64,000 nt of DNA. Origin: Legionella saoudiensis (GTDB taxonomy: Bacteria > Pseudomonadota > Gammaproteobacteria > Legionellales > Legionellaceae). The translations under genes were made by a program, and so were the position numbers. The notes beneath the pieces are model-generated. The model made no database searches and had not been told where the DNA came from. It saw nothing but the letters and a program-made list of their open reading frames with translations. Shown here in pieces: positions 1 through 10,227 of this stretch; the first letter of the stretch is position 1; every line of letters begins with the position of its first letter. The DNA lies in NCBI RefSeq assembly GCF_001465875.1, contig NZ_LN901323.1:2501-66500 (forward strand), in the 5' to 3' direction.

Positions 1-7
1 TTTTGTC

Positions 8-58
8 CAAAGTAGTAAGAATTCACCCAGCTTCGGATTCCCGGATTGCACTACTTTA
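8..58 (-). terminator. Inverted repeat downstream of pdxA, possible terminator
   Basis: AAAGTAGT (9-16) pairs perfectly with ACTACTTT (50-57) around a 33-base centre, about 20 bases beyond the pdxA stop. There is no clean U-tract, so terminator function is only inferred; it could equally be a small palindromic repeat. Nothing else is recognised in bases 1-76. Confidence 0.3.
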
Positions 59-76
59 GATTTTGAGGGTGTTTGC

Positions 77-1051
77 TTAGCAGTCTCTAGAAAGGGCCAT
101 ATTTTTAGCCATCTCAACAGCAGCCAGCATAGAACCGGTATCTAGTAAATTTTTTCCTGCCAACTCTAGAGCCGTGCCATGATCAACGGAAGTTCTTATT
201 ATAGGTAATCCTAAGGTGACATTAACTGCTTCATTAAAACCGGCATATTTAAGAACGGGTAAACCTTGATCATGATACATCGCCACAAACGCATCGCAGT
301 CTTTTAAATGTTCTTTAATAAACATTGTATCTGCAGGCATAGGGCCTTGTATATTAATACCTTGTTCTTTTAATTGGGTTAATGCTGGAGTGATTATGTC
401 GATTTCCTCTCGCCCTAAATAACCTGACTCTCCCGCATGGGGATTTAAACCGGCGACTTTAATGCAAGGATTAGTAATCTGGAAATCTCTAATTAAAGAG
501 TGATGCAACTTAGTAATTACATCAATAATTAATTCCACATTAAGTGCATCAGGTACTTCTCGTAACGGTAGATGTGTGGTGGCTAAAGCGACTTTCATCT
601 GAGTACATGCAAGCATCATCACTACCGTATCAACCTGAAAGTATTGGGCAAAAAACTCGGTGTGCCCCGTGAAGGCAAATCCTGCGCTATTAATAATGGC
701 CTTATGTACTGGCGCTGTAACTATTCCAGAAAACAGCCCATGGCCACATAATTCTGCACCACGCCTTAGTAATTCCAGTACATATGCTGCATTTTCGGGA
801 TTAAGTTGGCCGCTGACTACAGGAGCAGGGCAAGAAATGGGTAAAATAGTTAGATGCCCAGGTCTTGGCGTAACGATTTGACCAGCTTGGTATTCATTAA
901 AGTGAACCTCACAAGCTAACTCTTTAGCTCGAGAGGCAAGCACTTGGGGATCACCCAAAATGACTAGAGGAAAATCATAACCAGCAAGGGCCAAACATAA
1001 ATCGGGCCCAACTCCTGCTGGTTCGCCGCTGCTAATTAGCAGTGGCTTCAT
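77..1051 (-). CDS. pdxA: 4-hydroxythreonine-4-phosphate dehydrogenase PdxA
   Basis: PdxA oxidises 4-phosphohydroxy-L-threonine with NAD; the product condenses with deoxyxylulose phosphate (PdxJ) to pyridoxine phosphate, in the cytosol. The 324-residue length is normal for the family. The N-terminal GEPAGVGPD motif is present, and the three metal-binding histidines are visible: H130 in GHTEFF, H205 in NPHAGE and H260 in MYHDQG. The start ATG overlaps the surA stop by 4 bases (ATGA), so translation is probably coupled to surA. The order lptD-surA-pdxA is classic for gammaproteobacteria, where rsmA (ksgA) often follows; that gene would lie outside the window. Confidence 0.97.
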   Translation of the reverse strand: MKPLLISSGEPAGVGPDLCLALAGYDFPLVILGDPQVLASRAKELACEVHFNEYQAGQIVTPRPGHLTILPISCPAPVVSGQLNPENAAYVLELLRRGAELCGHGLFSGIVTAPVHKAIINSAGFAFTGHTEFFAQYFQVDTVVMMLACTQMKVALATTHLPLREVPDALNVELIIDVITKLHHSLIRDFQITNPCIKVAGLNPHAGESGYLGREEIDIITPALTQLKEQGINIQGPMPADTMFIKEHLKDCDAFVAMYHDQGLPVLKYAGFNEAVNVTLGLPIIRTSVDHGTALELAGKNLLDTGSMLAAVEMAKNMALSRDC

Positions 1052-2349
1052 GCTAGATCCTTTTCAATAATATTGATGTAGGCATCAGAACGAATATGTT
1101 GTTGCCAATTGTGTACTGCTTCTGCAAATTTACGTTGGTGTAAAAACTGGCGTACCTGTTGTTTCTTAAAGGCAACCGAATCATCTTGTTGCTTGCGGCC
1201 TAAAACTTCAATTATATGCCAGCCAAATTGAGATTTTACTGGCTTACTTATTTGATTTAAAGCTAACTTGTTCATTGCTTTTTCAAACTCAGGTACTGTT
1301 TCCCCTGGGCTAATCCATCCTAAATCACCACCTTTTACAGCACTTCCGGTATCTAGAGAATAACGTTTTGCCATAGTCGCAAAATCTTTCCCTGCGATTA
1401 ATTGTTGGTAAATATTATTGACTTGTTTCTTAGCATCTTCAGGCAACATGCTGGCATCAGTTTTTAACAAAATGTGGCGTGCATGAGTTAAAGTCACAAT
1501 ATGTTGCTGCTTCGCCGCAGCTCCTCCCACACTAACTAACTTAATAAGTTGTAAACCATTACCTGCACGTAATGGCCCCACAACTTGGCCAACTTTCATG
1601 TTAATTACTTCTTTCGCAAAAAGCTCTGGGAGTTCTCCAAGATGGCGTTCACCTAAATCACTTCCTTCTAAAGCTAAGCTACTTAAGGAACTGTCAAAAG
1701 GAAGACGGCTAAAATCAGCCCCTTTTCTGATGCTTGCTAATAACCGCTCAGCAGTTTTTTGCGCTTTTTGCACTTCAGCTGCTGTGGGCGTATCATTTAA
1801 TGGAATGACTAAATTTTGTACATGATAAGTAAGGTTGGTGCGATCAACGGGAAGATCGCCTTCAGTTTTTAAAAATTGTTCGACCTGCTCATTTGTAATA
1901 CGGACATCACGACCGACTGCTTTTTGTTGTAAATTAGACAAAACCATTTCTTTACGAATGCTCTCGCGGTATTCGTTCCATCCCATACCTTGACGGGTTA
2001 TTTCTGCACGTAATTGTGCTGTTGTTGCATGATTTGCTGTAGCAATTCGCTCAATCGCCTGGTTTAACTCAGTATCATCAACAGTAATGCCATTTTGTTT
2101 TGCCATTTGCATTTGCAAATCGACATCAATTAAATGTTGTAATACTTGTTTGCGTAGTACGTTATCTGGAGGAAGTTGCATTCTTTGTGCAAGCAGCTGT
2201 TTTTTAGTTAAAGACACTTGCTTATCTAACTCACTGGAAGTGATCACTCCATTATTTACTACAGCAACGACCTTATCTAAGAATTGCTTTGCTTGAGTTG
2301 TACTTACTGCTGCAAACAGCATACAAACAAGCGCTATTTTTTTACACAT
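1048..2349 (-). CDS. surA: Periplasmic chaperone / peptidyl-prolyl isomerase SurA
   Basis: SurA escorts outer-membrane beta-barrel proteins such as LptD to the BAM complex. The 433-residue protein has a signal peptide (MCKKIALVCMLFAAVSTTQA), a SurA N-terminal chaperone region starting FLDKVVAVVNN, a poorly conserved first parvulin domain, and a well-kept second one (HARHILL ... GGDLGWISPG ... FGWHIIEVLGRK). I chose the ATG at 2349: a strong AAGGAAGG ribosome site lies just upstream and the signal peptide begins there. The frame stays open 28 codons further, but that extension would bury the signal peptide. It lies 135 bases after its client gene lptD and overlaps pdxA. Confidence 0.96.
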   Translation of the reverse strand: MCKKIALVCMLFAAVSTTQAKQFLDKVVAVVNNGVITSSELDKQVSLTKKQLLAQRMQLPPDNVLRKQVLQHLIDVDLQMQMAKQNGITVDDTELNQAIERIATANHATTAQLRAEITRQGMGWNEYRESIRKEMVLSNLQQKAVGRDVRITNEQVEQFLKTEGDLPVDRTNLTYHVQNLVIPLNDTPTAAEVQKAQKTAERLLASIRKGADFSRLPFDSSLSSLALEGSDLGERHLGELPELFAKEVINMKVGQVVGPLRAGNGLQLIKLVSVGGAAAKQQHIVTLTHARHILLKTDASMLPEDAKKQVNNIYQQLIAGKDFATMAKRYSLDTGSAVKGGDLGWISPGETVPEFEKAMNKLALNQISKPVKSQFGWHIIEVLGRKQQDDSVAFKKQQVRQFLHQRKFAEAVHNWQQHIRSDAYINIIEKDLA

Positions 2350-2484
2350 ACAAAATCCTTCCTTATTTAACCTTTTTCGAGCAGTTTGTGTGCGTTCCTT
2401 GCAGCAGCTCGAAAATATTAAAATTATCGTCACACTAAGTTATTTTTAATCAAAATACAAGCAGTCCTGCTTAATTTTTTACCA

Positions 2485-5022
2485 TTACCGATGAAACGGA
2501 TCATTATAGCCTGGAATATAAGTATTTATGATCCTACTTGGATCACTTGTAGCTACTGATCCTAAGCCTTTTAATAGTATTTGCAAGTATACATTGTTGT
2601 TATACTGCGGTTGGTATGAGGCATTTAAATTTTTAAATGTCCTTCCACCTAAGATACGAACAGCCCAACAACAGTTATCATACTGCATGCCCAATAAAGA
2701 CATCATGCTGTAATCTTTACTAATATTATGGCTATATGCGCCAATAGTGCTCCACTTTGCATTTAAAGGCAAAGAAAAGGCAACTAAAGCCTGATGCAAT
2801 GCATTATCGCTTTTCGCATTATTCCGTACCGAAGTCACATCACCATTAACTAAGTAGGTATAACCAAAGTTAAGAATGGCATTGGGAGCAGGTTGATAAC
2901 GCAGATTTAAATCTCCGTTATTCGTGGCTGAAGTAGCAGGATCCCATACATAATCTCCAGTGATGCTCCAAACTGGATTCAAATGATAGACTGCTCGGGA
3001 AGCAATTGGCGAGAAATTTGCAAAAGGAGATAACTGACCTATCTCTAAGGGGTTGCCAAAACATGGACCAGTCAAGCTACGACATAATTGCACTTTTCGG
3101 CGAGTAAAATACTTGATTTGTCCAATAGAGAAATTAGCACGCTCAAATCCCGTTTCCTCAGATAACCAGCGCGTAGTTACCGCATAAGTTAATTGATTGG
3201 CATCACCTATGCGGTCAAAGCCTGAAAAGCGATTGGTTCTAAACAACTGATCCACATTAAAGATCATATTGGCTGTATCATATATAGGAATGGCGCTTTG
3301 ATCTTGGTAAGGAACATATAAATAATACAAGCTAGGTTCTAATGTTTGAGTATAGCCGTTGCCAAACCAATTAAAATTACGTTCAAAAAATAAACCACCA
3401 CGTACATCATAACGAGGTATAAAGCGGTTGTAATCTGTATGTTTAGGTCCCCAATTATTACTTACTTCATAATAGTTTTCTACAAATTCCACAGATGGTG
3501 TAATGTATCCCCACGCTTTGCGCTGCGGTAAGATAAGAGCCGGATTAAAATGCAATCGAGGACCGCGAGGTACGCCGATTTGAGCTCCCTCCCACTTGGT
3601 TCCGGGCCAGAAAAATTGATCATATTGCCCCAAGATATTTAAATTTGCATGCGCTGGTAGGTCATAATAAAAGCCACGGGCTGCGATTTGCGGTAAACGC
3701 TCATATTGGTCAGTGATAGGAGTTTCATTTACTGGATGCAAAGTTTGATAACTTTGTGCCATCCCACGAAAGATCCAATTCTCAGTGGTATAGGTCAAAT
3801 CGGCTTGGCGTAATAATTGCCTTTGCGTAATGAATGCCAAATTGGTGCTGAAATCTTGGAAATAATAGTCATCAGAAACTTGTTGCACTGTTGCATTAAA
3901 ACGTAAATTTTGAGCTAACTGGGTTGATTCTAATAAACCCAAAGACCAACGGTTCGTTGAGTTGTGTCTTAATCTAGGAAACTCCCATTCATGGTTGTGC
4001 AAAAAGTTACGGAAGGCCGCATCTTGAGGCAAAAAAGTACCACTAATGATGCCGCTACTTTTTTCTGTTAAATAGCGGTAATCCGCTCCTAACATCACCC
4101 CTCGCTCACTATATAAGTGTGGCGTCAAGGTCAAATCATAGTTGGGAGCCATGTTCCAATAATAAGGAAGCCCAAAATCAAAACCACCTACGTTAGAATA
4201 TCCAGCAACGGGTAGGAGAAAGCCCGACTTGCGTTCTTTACTCGTGGGGAAGCTCAAATAAGGAATATAAAAAACGGGCCATTCGCGAATACGTAATTTT
4301 ACATTACGAGCCACCCCCATTTGCTTCTTGTCATCAATTTTTATGGATTTAGCTTCCAGCATCCATGCTTTATCCTGAGGTGCGCAGGTAGTGTAGGTTG
4401 CTTGATGTAATAAATAATCGGAATTAGCAAATCGCTGCATGGAGCTCGCCCGCCCCCAAGCGGGCAATAGCGCATGACCTTTATTGGTATTAAAGCGATA
4501 GATAACGTCTTCCGTTTGCCCTGATTTATCTTGGGGATTAATACTTGCTTTACGTGCAATCATTAACTTATCAGGTTCTAAGTAATGCACATTTCCTAAA
4601 AATTCAATCCGGGTGATTTGGTTTGTTTTGGCATCCCGATACACATGGGCTGTTTCTGCATTAATAACGCGTTGAGTTTGGCGGATTTCTACATTTCCGG
4701 ATAAGGTCGAGGGCTTATCCTGGAAAAACGATACTCTATTGGCCATAATGCGTAACTCGTCTGGTGAGGCAAGAGGCATTACGGTAATTGGTTTATACGC
4801 GCCTAAACAGACAGGCGAACTGCGATCATTTTGCCAACCTAAGCATTGAGCTAATTTATTTCTTATGACGATGGATAAATCTGCATCACGTGCAACCACA
4901 CAGGCTTGTACGGGTTCATAGACGGGATCAGCATGAGCCAAAGAGTGATGCATCACCATAAGCGTAGTTAAGGTGATTGTTCCTCCTCCCATCAAGAACC
5001 ATTTAACTGAAATCTTGTTCAC
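2485..5022 (-). CDS. lptD: LPS-assembly protein LptD
   Basis: LptD is the outer-membrane beta-barrel that, with LptE, inserts lipopolysaccharide into the outer leaflet. It is 845 residues long with an N-terminal signal peptide (MNKISVKWFLMGGG...HSLAHA). An OstA/LptA-like jelly-roll follows (about residues 95-230, for example NRVSFFQDKPSTLSGNVEI), then the long C-terminal barrel. The adjacent cysteine pair in DNCCWAVRI near the C-terminus matches the pair used for the inter-domain disulfides in E. coli LptD. Extra cysteines lie at the extreme N-terminus of the mature protein. It is divergent from amgK, with 133 bases between the chosen starts. Confidence 0.96.
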   Translation of the reverse strand: MNKISVKWFLMGGGTITLTTLMVMHHSLAHADPVYEPVQACVVARDADLSIVIRNKLAQCLGWQNDRSSPVCLGAYKPITVMPLASPDELRIMANRVSFFQDKPSTLSGNVEIRQTQRVINAETAHVYRDAKTNQITRIEFLGNVHYLEPDKLMIARKASINPQDKSGQTEDVIYRFNTNKGHALLPAWGRASSMQRFANSDYLLHQATYTTCAPQDKAWMLEAKSIKIDDKKQMGVARNVKLRIREWPVFYIPYLSFPTSKERKSGFLLPVAGYSNVGGFDFGLPYYWNMAPNYDLTLTPHLYSERGVMLGADYRYLTEKSSGIISGTFLPQDAAFRNFLHNHEWEFPRLRHNSTNRWSLGLLESTQLAQNLRFNATVQQVSDDYYFQDFSTNLAFITQRQLLRQADLTYTTENWIFRGMAQSYQTLHPVNETPITDQYERLPQIAARGFYYDLPAHANLNILGQYDQFFWPGTKWEGAQIGVPRGPRLHFNPALILPQRKAWGYITPSVEFVENYYEVSNNWGPKHTDYNRFIPRYDVRGGLFFERNFNWFGNGYTQTLEPSLYYLYVPYQDQSAIPIYDTANMIFNVDQLFRTNRFSGFDRIGDANQLTYAVTTRWLSEETGFERANFSIGQIKYFTRRKVQLCRSLTGPCFGNPLEIGQLSPFANFSPIASRAVYHLNPVWSITGDYVWDPATSATNNGDLNLRYQPAPNAILNFGYTYLVNGDVTSVRNNAKSDNALHQALVAFSLPLNAKWSTIGAYSHNISKDYSMMSLLGMQYDNCCWAVRILGGRTFKNLNASYQPQYNNNVYLQILLKGLGSVATSDPSRIINTYIPGYNDPFHR

Positions 5023-5155
5023 AGGTAATAAAATGCCTTATTATGCACACAAAAACTATATACTGCGTGCTAACACAGTTAAAAATCAAGTAACAATTCG
5101 CTCAAAAGAGCATGGCGAATTGGTACATGCCAAAAATAATGTCGGGAAGTATACC

Positions 5156-6136
5156 ATGCATGAAAGAGAAAACGCACTGAAAGAGTGGCTTATGCAAGTG
5201 CTTGAACTACAAGATTTTGTTTTAACCCCTTTAGCGGGAGATGCCAGCTTTAGACGCTATTTCCGGGTAGAATATAATGGATTGACCCAGGTAATAATGG
5301 ACGCACCTCCAGGTAAAGAGGATCTACATCCGTTTATGCATGTTGCTCAGACATTAGAGCAAGCCGGAGTATGTACCCCCCAGATTCTTGCCAGTAATAC
5401 ACAACAAGGCTTTTTATTGTTAAGTGATTTGGGCGATCAACTCCTGTTAAATGTGCTTAATCCAGAAACAGTTCATCATTATTACCAGCAAGCGATACAC
5501 ACTCTTTTTAAAATCCAACGCTGTGCGATCGATGATCCAAGGCTTGCGCCATTTGATTACCAATTCATGATTAAAGAAATGAATCTTTGTCCTGAATGGT
5601 TTCTTAAGGCTTATCTTTCTCTAGAACTTAGCCAGACGGAAACAGCGTTATTAGAACGTTCCATCGATTGGATTGCCTCCGAAGTTGCGCAACAACCATT
5701 AACATTCATCCATCGCGATTATCATTCCCGCAACTTAATGCTGGTACCTGATACATCAAAGCTCGAATTAGGAGTTATCGATTTCCAGGATGCCATGATT
5801 GGCCCCTGTACTTATGATTTAGTGTCATTGCTTAAAGACTGTTATATTTCTTGGCCTCGCACTCAAGTTCTTGAATGGGTAGCGCTTTTTTATCAGCAAA
5901 GTAGCTTAAACAACCACTACACTCTTGCTGAGTTTATTCGTGCTTTTGATCTATGCGGCTTACAAAGACACTTAAAAGTATTAGGTGTATTTTCTCGCTT
6001 ACATCTACGAGATAATAAACCAGGCTATTTAAAAGACCTTCCCCTGACATTAAATTATGTTCTTGAATGTACGGAAATTTATCCAGAGCTTCACCCATTG
6101 CTTCACTTTTTACAAACGAGAGTTTACCTACCATGA
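5156..6136 (+). CDS. amgK: AmgK-type amino-sugar kinase (phosphotransferase family)
   Basis: AmgK phosphorylates MurNAc/GlcNAc at the anomeric carbon in the cell-wall recycling route that bypasses de novo UDP-MurNAc synthesis. The 326-residue protein has the aminoglycoside-phosphotransferase fold motifs FIHRDYHSRN (catalytic loop) and VIDFQDA (metal site). I chose ATG 5156 because it gives the family's usual length and N-terminus; the frame runs open back into lptD, so the start is not certain. It overlaps murU by 4 bases (ATGA). Placement next to lptD and directly before murU is the arrangement known from Pseudomonas. Confidence 0.88.
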   Translation: MHERENALKEWLMQVLELQDFVLTPLAGDASFRRYFRVEYNGLTQVIMDAPPGKEDLHPFMHVAQTLEQAGVCTPQILASNTQQGFLLLSDLGDQLLLNVLNPETVHHYYQQAIHTLFKIQRCAIDDPRLAPFDYQFMIKEMNLCPEWFLKAYLSLELSQTETALLERSIDWIASEVAQQPLTFIHRDYHSRNLMLVPDTSKLELGVIDFQDAMIGPCTYDLVSLLKDCYISWPRTQVLEWVALFYQQSSLNNHYTLAEFIRAFDLCGLQRHLKVLGVFSRLHLRDNKPGYLKDLPLTLNYVLECTEIYPELHPLLHFLQTRVYLP

Positions 6137-6792
6137 ACACTGCCATGATACTCGCTGCGGGACGTGGAGAACGTCTAAAACCGTTAACCGAATTAAAACC
6201 TAAAGCGTTATGTGTTGTTAAAGGTAAACCTTTAATTGAACACCATGTGATTAATCTAGCGAAGGCTGGCTATGAAAAAATAGTAATAAATCATGCCTAT
6301 CTTGGCGGGCAAATTCGCCAATATTTGGGAAATGGTGAACGCTGGGGAGTGCAAATTATTTATTCAGCCGAGCCTCCTGGTGGATTAGAAACCGGTGGGG
6401 GCATTGTTAATGCCTTGCCTCTATTGGGTGACCAACCCTTTATTACTGTCAATGCAGATATTTATACTGATTTCGATTTTAGTATATTGCAACCCCATGC
6501 CACCAATGCCATTCATGTCATACTGGTCAATAATAATCCGTCTTTAAATCATCATGGTGATTTTGGCCTGGTTAATCAGCAACAATTAACGAATGCAAAC
6601 CCTGAATATACTCTGGCGGGTATTTGTTGTTATCATCCACAAGTGTTTGCAGGATGCGCGCAGGGTCGGTATTCGGTTGCTCCATTGATCAGACGTTATG
6701 CAGATTTAGCAAAGGCCACAGCCAGTGTTTATCGCGGACGTTGGTTTGATATTGGTTCGTTTGATCGTTTGTGTGCGGCAAATAATGCTTAA
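6133..6792 (+). CDS. murU: N-acetylmuramate-1-phosphate uridylyltransferase MurU
   Basis: MurU makes UDP-MurNAc from MurNAc-1-phosphate, completing the AmgK salvage pathway. The 219-residue protein starts MNTAMILAAGRGERLKPLTE, the nucleotidyltransferase signature, followed by KPKAL and the metal-binding Asp in VNADIYTDFD. The ATG at 6133 overlaps the amgK stop by 4 bases, so the two are almost surely co-translated. A related glucose-1-phosphate nucleotidyltransferase is the alternative reading, but the amgK coupling favours MurU. Confidence 0.88.
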   Translation: MNTAMILAAGRGERLKPLTELKPKALCVVKGKPLIEHHVINLAKAGYEKIVINHAYLGGQIRQYLGNGERWGVQIIYSAEPPGGLETGGGIVNALPLLGDQPFITVNADIYTDFDFSILQPHATNAIHVILVNNNPSLNHHGDFGLVNQQQLTNANPEYTLAGICCYHPQVFAGCAQGRYSVAPLIRRYADLAKATASVYRGRWFDIGSFDRLCAANNA

Positions 6793-6819
6793 TGCATTGC
6801 TCTTTTTGCCGTTTAAGTA

Positions 6820-6845
6820 GATCCTGATTGCAGCCAACCAGGATC
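6820..6845. terminator. Hairpin between convergent murU and an unknown gene
   Basis: GATCCTG (6820-6826) pairs with CAGGATC (6839-6845) between two converging genes. No T-run follows on either strand, so this is a weak or factor-assisted terminator candidate. Confidence 0.35.
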
Positions 6846-6861
6846 CCTATTCCATTATACA

Positions 6862-7605
6862 TTAGTGGGCAGAAACTCCGGGACCAGTATCAACTTCTGG
6901 GCCTTCCAGGCCTTCATCTTGATTGGCTTTAGCAACAACCTCAACAGCATGTTCCGCATCTTTTTTGATTTCTGCGGCTTTTTCTTCTCCAGGATAGTTA
7001 CGTTCTCTAGTTTGAATATTTATCCCTTTATCAGCCATGTACTCTTTTAATCCGCCCTCATCCATCAGCTTTTTAACCTCCTCTGGACTAATGCGTGTCT
7101 TTTCGCTTTGCACCTGATCATTAGCATTGTAAATGTAACCACCTTTGATTACGTAATCTTTAGAGGCAAGCCATGCGTTAAATACTTTATCAAGATTACT
7201 CACCGTCTCAGGGGGGACGGCACCATCACTGGAAGAATAACCACGAACATAATGCCCATCCGCACTAATGGCATAATCGACTCGGACATCAGATACCTTG
7301 CCAGCCATTTCTTTCACCGCAGCCTCAGCAAGATTATTCTGCATATTTTTCAAGTCAGAGGTTTCAACTTGCTGGCCAGACCAAGGTTGACCATTTACAG
7401 TGAGCTTAAAGCGAACATAATCAACAAACTTATCCACTGCAGCAATAATATTATCTTTTAATTCCGGATTTTTACTGAGAAACTTAGATTTAGTTGCTAA
7501 TTCCCTCACCCGCGAAGCGAGATATTCCGCACCTTCAATTGTAGCCCCTGCTGTTTCCATTGAAGATTTAATTTCTTCAGTGGTTGGAAATCGCTTGTCA
7601 ACCAT
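6862..7605 (-). CDS. Hypothetical protein, possible secreted effector
   Basis: The 247-residue protein was not recognised. It has no signal peptide or membrane segment and is highly charged. The first 60 residues are predicted helical (TTEEIKSSMETAGATIEGAEYLASRV). The middle contains VDYAISADGHYVRGYSSSDGAVP. The C-terminus (NQDEGLEGPEVDTGPGVSAH) is rich in Glu, Gly and small residues, as is common in Dot/Icm type IV substrates; that resemblance is only suggestive. It is transcribed alone, converging on murU and separated from fadE by about 100 bases. Confidence 0.75.
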   Translation of the reverse strand: MVDKRFPTTEEIKSSMETAGATIEGAEYLASRVRELATKSKFLSKNPELKDNIIAAVDKFVDYVRFKLTVNGQPWSGQQVETSDLKNMQNNLAEAAVKEMAGKVSDVRVDYAISADGHYVRGYSSSDGAVPPETVSNLDKVFNAWLASKDYVIKGGYIYNANDQVQSEKTRISPEEVKKLMDEGGLKEYMADKGINIQTRERNYPGEEKAAEIKKDAEHAVEVVAKANQDEGLEGPEVDTGPGVSAH

Positions 7606-7712
7606 AATTCGAATCTCACAAAAATTTATAACGCATGCCCTAAATTATAGCAAACTAGATGCCAACGAGTTGACATCTAATTTTGCAATTGGTGTTAAGC
7701 GTTTGTAAAAAA

Positions 7713-10151
7713 TTAAATGAATGGCGATTTAACATAATCAATTACTGAACTAAATGTAGCTTGCTTCATCGATTCAAAGGTAAACTCATCCACTAAAATA
7801 GCATCCCAACGAGCAGCTTCTACGGCCAGCAATTGATCCATCTCTTCTTGAGTAATTTCGTTCTTTTCAAGCTTCTTCGCAAGCTTAGCTTTTAAATGCC
7901 CAAATTTAACTCGCTTCACATCGCTTACTTTCTTAGATAGCTCATCGGCATTGATAATTAACTGTAACGCATGCTCCATTCGATCCACTGGCTGTTTTGG
8001 ATCCCCTGATAAATAAAGGAAGGACTTCAAACGCTCACGGAAATGGTTATTTCCAGTCATTACTAGGGCTAATTTTCTATCTAGTTTATCACTGGGATAA
8101 CGCATAGTCTGTCCCAAAGGAAATGCCACAAAGCGCATGATGAAACCTAACAGCCGAGATGGGAAATTTTGGCATAAAGCCAGCAATGATTTTTGCGCAT
8201 GGTAATAGCAATAAGATACTGCCCATTGTGCATGTAATTGCTCATCTTTATCATCGCCGTTTAACTGTACACTACGTAATGCTGCCATCGCCATGTAGAG
8301 ATAAGAAAGTCCGTCAGCAAGACGTGCAGATAAGCGTTCTTTTCGTTTTAAGTCACCACCTAAGTAAATTAACGATAAATCAGCGAACCAAGCAAAGGCA
8401 TAACTTAAACGAGTTAAACGTTGATATTCTCGCTTCATGGATGATTTAGGAACACTTATTAATAATCCACCAGTCCATGCAGTACACATCGCTTGAGCAA
8501 AATTTTGCATGAAGTATTGAATGTGCTTCCAAATTATCTCTCTAAAGGCAGCTTTATCTTCTTTAGCCACCGCATAAAACTCATCACGGATAAACGGATG
8601 ACATGCCATAGAACCTTGACCAAAGATCAATAAGTTACGTGACATAACATTCGCACCCTCTACAGTGATGGATATGGGAATTCCCTGATAGAAACCTGTT
8701 AAATAATTACGTGGACCAACCACCACACCACGCCCAGCATGTACATCCATCGCATTATTAATCGTGGTGCGGGCGAGCTCTGTATTGAAGTATTTGGTAA
8801 TTGCAGACGCTACAGAGGGTTTTTTATGTTCATTAACTGCAGCCACCGTAAGTAGGCGCGTAGCACTGGTTAAATAAGTTAAGCCTGCAATTTCAGCAAG
8901 TTTTTCTTCAATCCCTTCAAACTGTGCAATTTCCACATTGAACTGGCGGCGAATCCGAGCGAATGCGCCTGAAGTGAGATAACAAATAGCGGAAGAACCA
9001 GCTCCCATGGCAGGCAGAGAAATAGAGCGACCAATAGATAAACATTCAACGAGCATTTGCCATCCGCCACCTACGCGTTTTTGGCCGCCAATAACTGCAC
9101 TAATTGGTACAAAGATATCTTTTCCACGGATAGTACCATTCATAAAAGGCTGTTCTGCAGGCAAATGACGATTACCTACTTCCAGATTGGGCGTGTCCCG
9201 CGGAACAAGAACGCAGGTAATTCCTTCCACGCCCTCACCTTGCAATAAACCTTCGGGGTCGCGAACATTAACGGCTAAACCAATCAAGGTGGCAATAGGT
9301 GCTAAAGTAATCCAACGTTTGTCTATAGTAATTGACAAGCCAAGTATGGTTTTCCCATCCACTTGTTTTTGCATTACCAGAGCATCCGATTGTATGGAGG
9401 TAGCATCACTACCAGCACCTGGTTCTGTGAGTGCAAAACAAGGAATATCGATACCTTTGGCTAACCGTGGCAAGTAATGATTCTTTTGCTCATCGGTTCC
9501 ATAATAATTAATTAACTCACCTGGGCCTAATGAATTAGGTACCATTACAGTAACTCCGGCAACTCCTGAGCGAGTAGCAATTTTTTGTACTACATCAGAA
9601 TGTGCGCGAGCGGAAAAACCCTTTCCACCATATTCTTTGGGAATAACCAGGCCAAAAAAGCCATTTTCTTTGAGATATGTCCAAACATTTTCTGGTAAAT
9701 CATGCTCTTGGCTAATTTGCCATTCGTTAAGCATGCCGCATAACATTTGCGTTTCATTATCAAGAAATGCCTGCTCTTCTGCTGAAAGTTCAGTAACTAC
9801 CTTAGATAGACGCTCCCAATTAGGAACTCCGCGAAAAATATCTTCTTCAAGCCAAGTATCACCGGCATTTAAGGCTTCTTCTTCAGTTTTTGAAAGTTTA
9901 GGAACCGATTTGCCTGCCGTTTTATAGAGATAATCACCAATCCAGGCCCGCAGAGGCTCCATGTATACCACCAGTAAGGCAATAATTATCACGGCCCACA
10001 AAACAAAGCCTACAATCCACGGTAAGCCGATGGCAAAGGTCGCGACTAATAAATAAAATACGCTACCTAACTCCCAAACTAAGGGATTCATTGCGCGATA
10101 AAGAACGATAAGCGTAAAGACTAAATAAACTAAGAAAAATAGAATAGCCAT
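7713..10151 (-). CDS. fadE: Acyl-CoA dehydrogenase FadE
   Basis: FadE catalyses the first step of fatty-acid beta-oxidation, an FAD-dependent acyl-CoA to enoyl-CoA conversion. The 812 residues match the long bacterial FadE form, with an N-terminal hydrophobic segment of two to three helices (about residues 1-65) that anchors it to the inner membrane. The acyl-CoA dehydrogenase core follows, with CFALTEPGAGSDATSI (flavin/substrate loop) and FMNGTIRGKDIF, and then the FadE-specific C-terminal domain. It is divergent from the gene at 10228; the AT-rich 76-base gap must hold both promoters. Confidence 0.95.
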   Translation of the reverse strand: MAILFFLVYLVFTLIVLYRAMNPLVWELGSVFYLLVATFAIGLPWIVGFVLWAVIIIALLVVYMEPLRAWIGDYLYKTAGKSVPKLSKTEEEALNAGDTWLEEDIFRGVPNWERLSKVVTELSAEEQAFLDNETQMLCGMLNEWQISQEHDLPENVWTYLKENGFFGLVIPKEYGGKGFSARAHSDVVQKIATRSGVAGVTVMVPNSLGPGELINYYGTDEQKNHYLPRLAKGIDIPCFALTEPGAGSDATSIQSDALVMQKQVDGKTILGLSITIDKRWITLAPIATLIGLAVNVRDPEGLLQGEGVEGITCVLVPRDTPNLEVGNRHLPAEQPFMNGTIRGKDIFVPISAVIGGQKRVGGGWQMLVECLSIGRSISLPAMGAGSSAICYLTSGAFARIRRQFNVEIAQFEGIEEKLAEIAGLTYLTSATRLLTVAAVNEHKKPSVASAITKYFNTELARTTINNAMDVHAGRGVVVGPRNYLTGFYQGIPISITVEGANVMSRNLLIFGQGSMACHPFIRDEFYAVAKEDKAAFREIIWKHIQYFMQNFAQAMCTAWTGGLLISVPKSSMKREYQRLTRLSYAFAWFADLSLIYLGGDLKRKERLSARLADGLSYLYMAMAALRSVQLNGDDKDEQLHAQWAVSYCYYHAQKSLLALCQNFPSRLLGFIMRFVAFPLGQTMRYPSDKLDRKLALVMTGNNHFRERLKSFLYLSGDPKQPVDRMEHALQLIINADELSKKVSDVKRVKFGHLKAKLAKKLEKNEITQEEMDQLLAVEAARWDAILVDEFTFESMKQATFSSVIDYVKSPFI

Positions 10152-10227
10152 AAAAATACCTTCCCTTGCTCTTTTTTATTATTGCAGGATAAGCATATAG
10201 TATATACTCTTTTTATAACAATAACAT

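Noticed and set aside
2350-2433. Upstream in-frame extension of surA by 28 codons
   Set aside because: It would bury the signal peptide, and the strong AAGGAAGG site sits just before the ATG at 2349.
4973-5155. Longer amgK reading frame starting inside lptD
   Set aside because: It overlaps the lptD N-terminus and has no family similarity; ATG 5156 gives the usual length.
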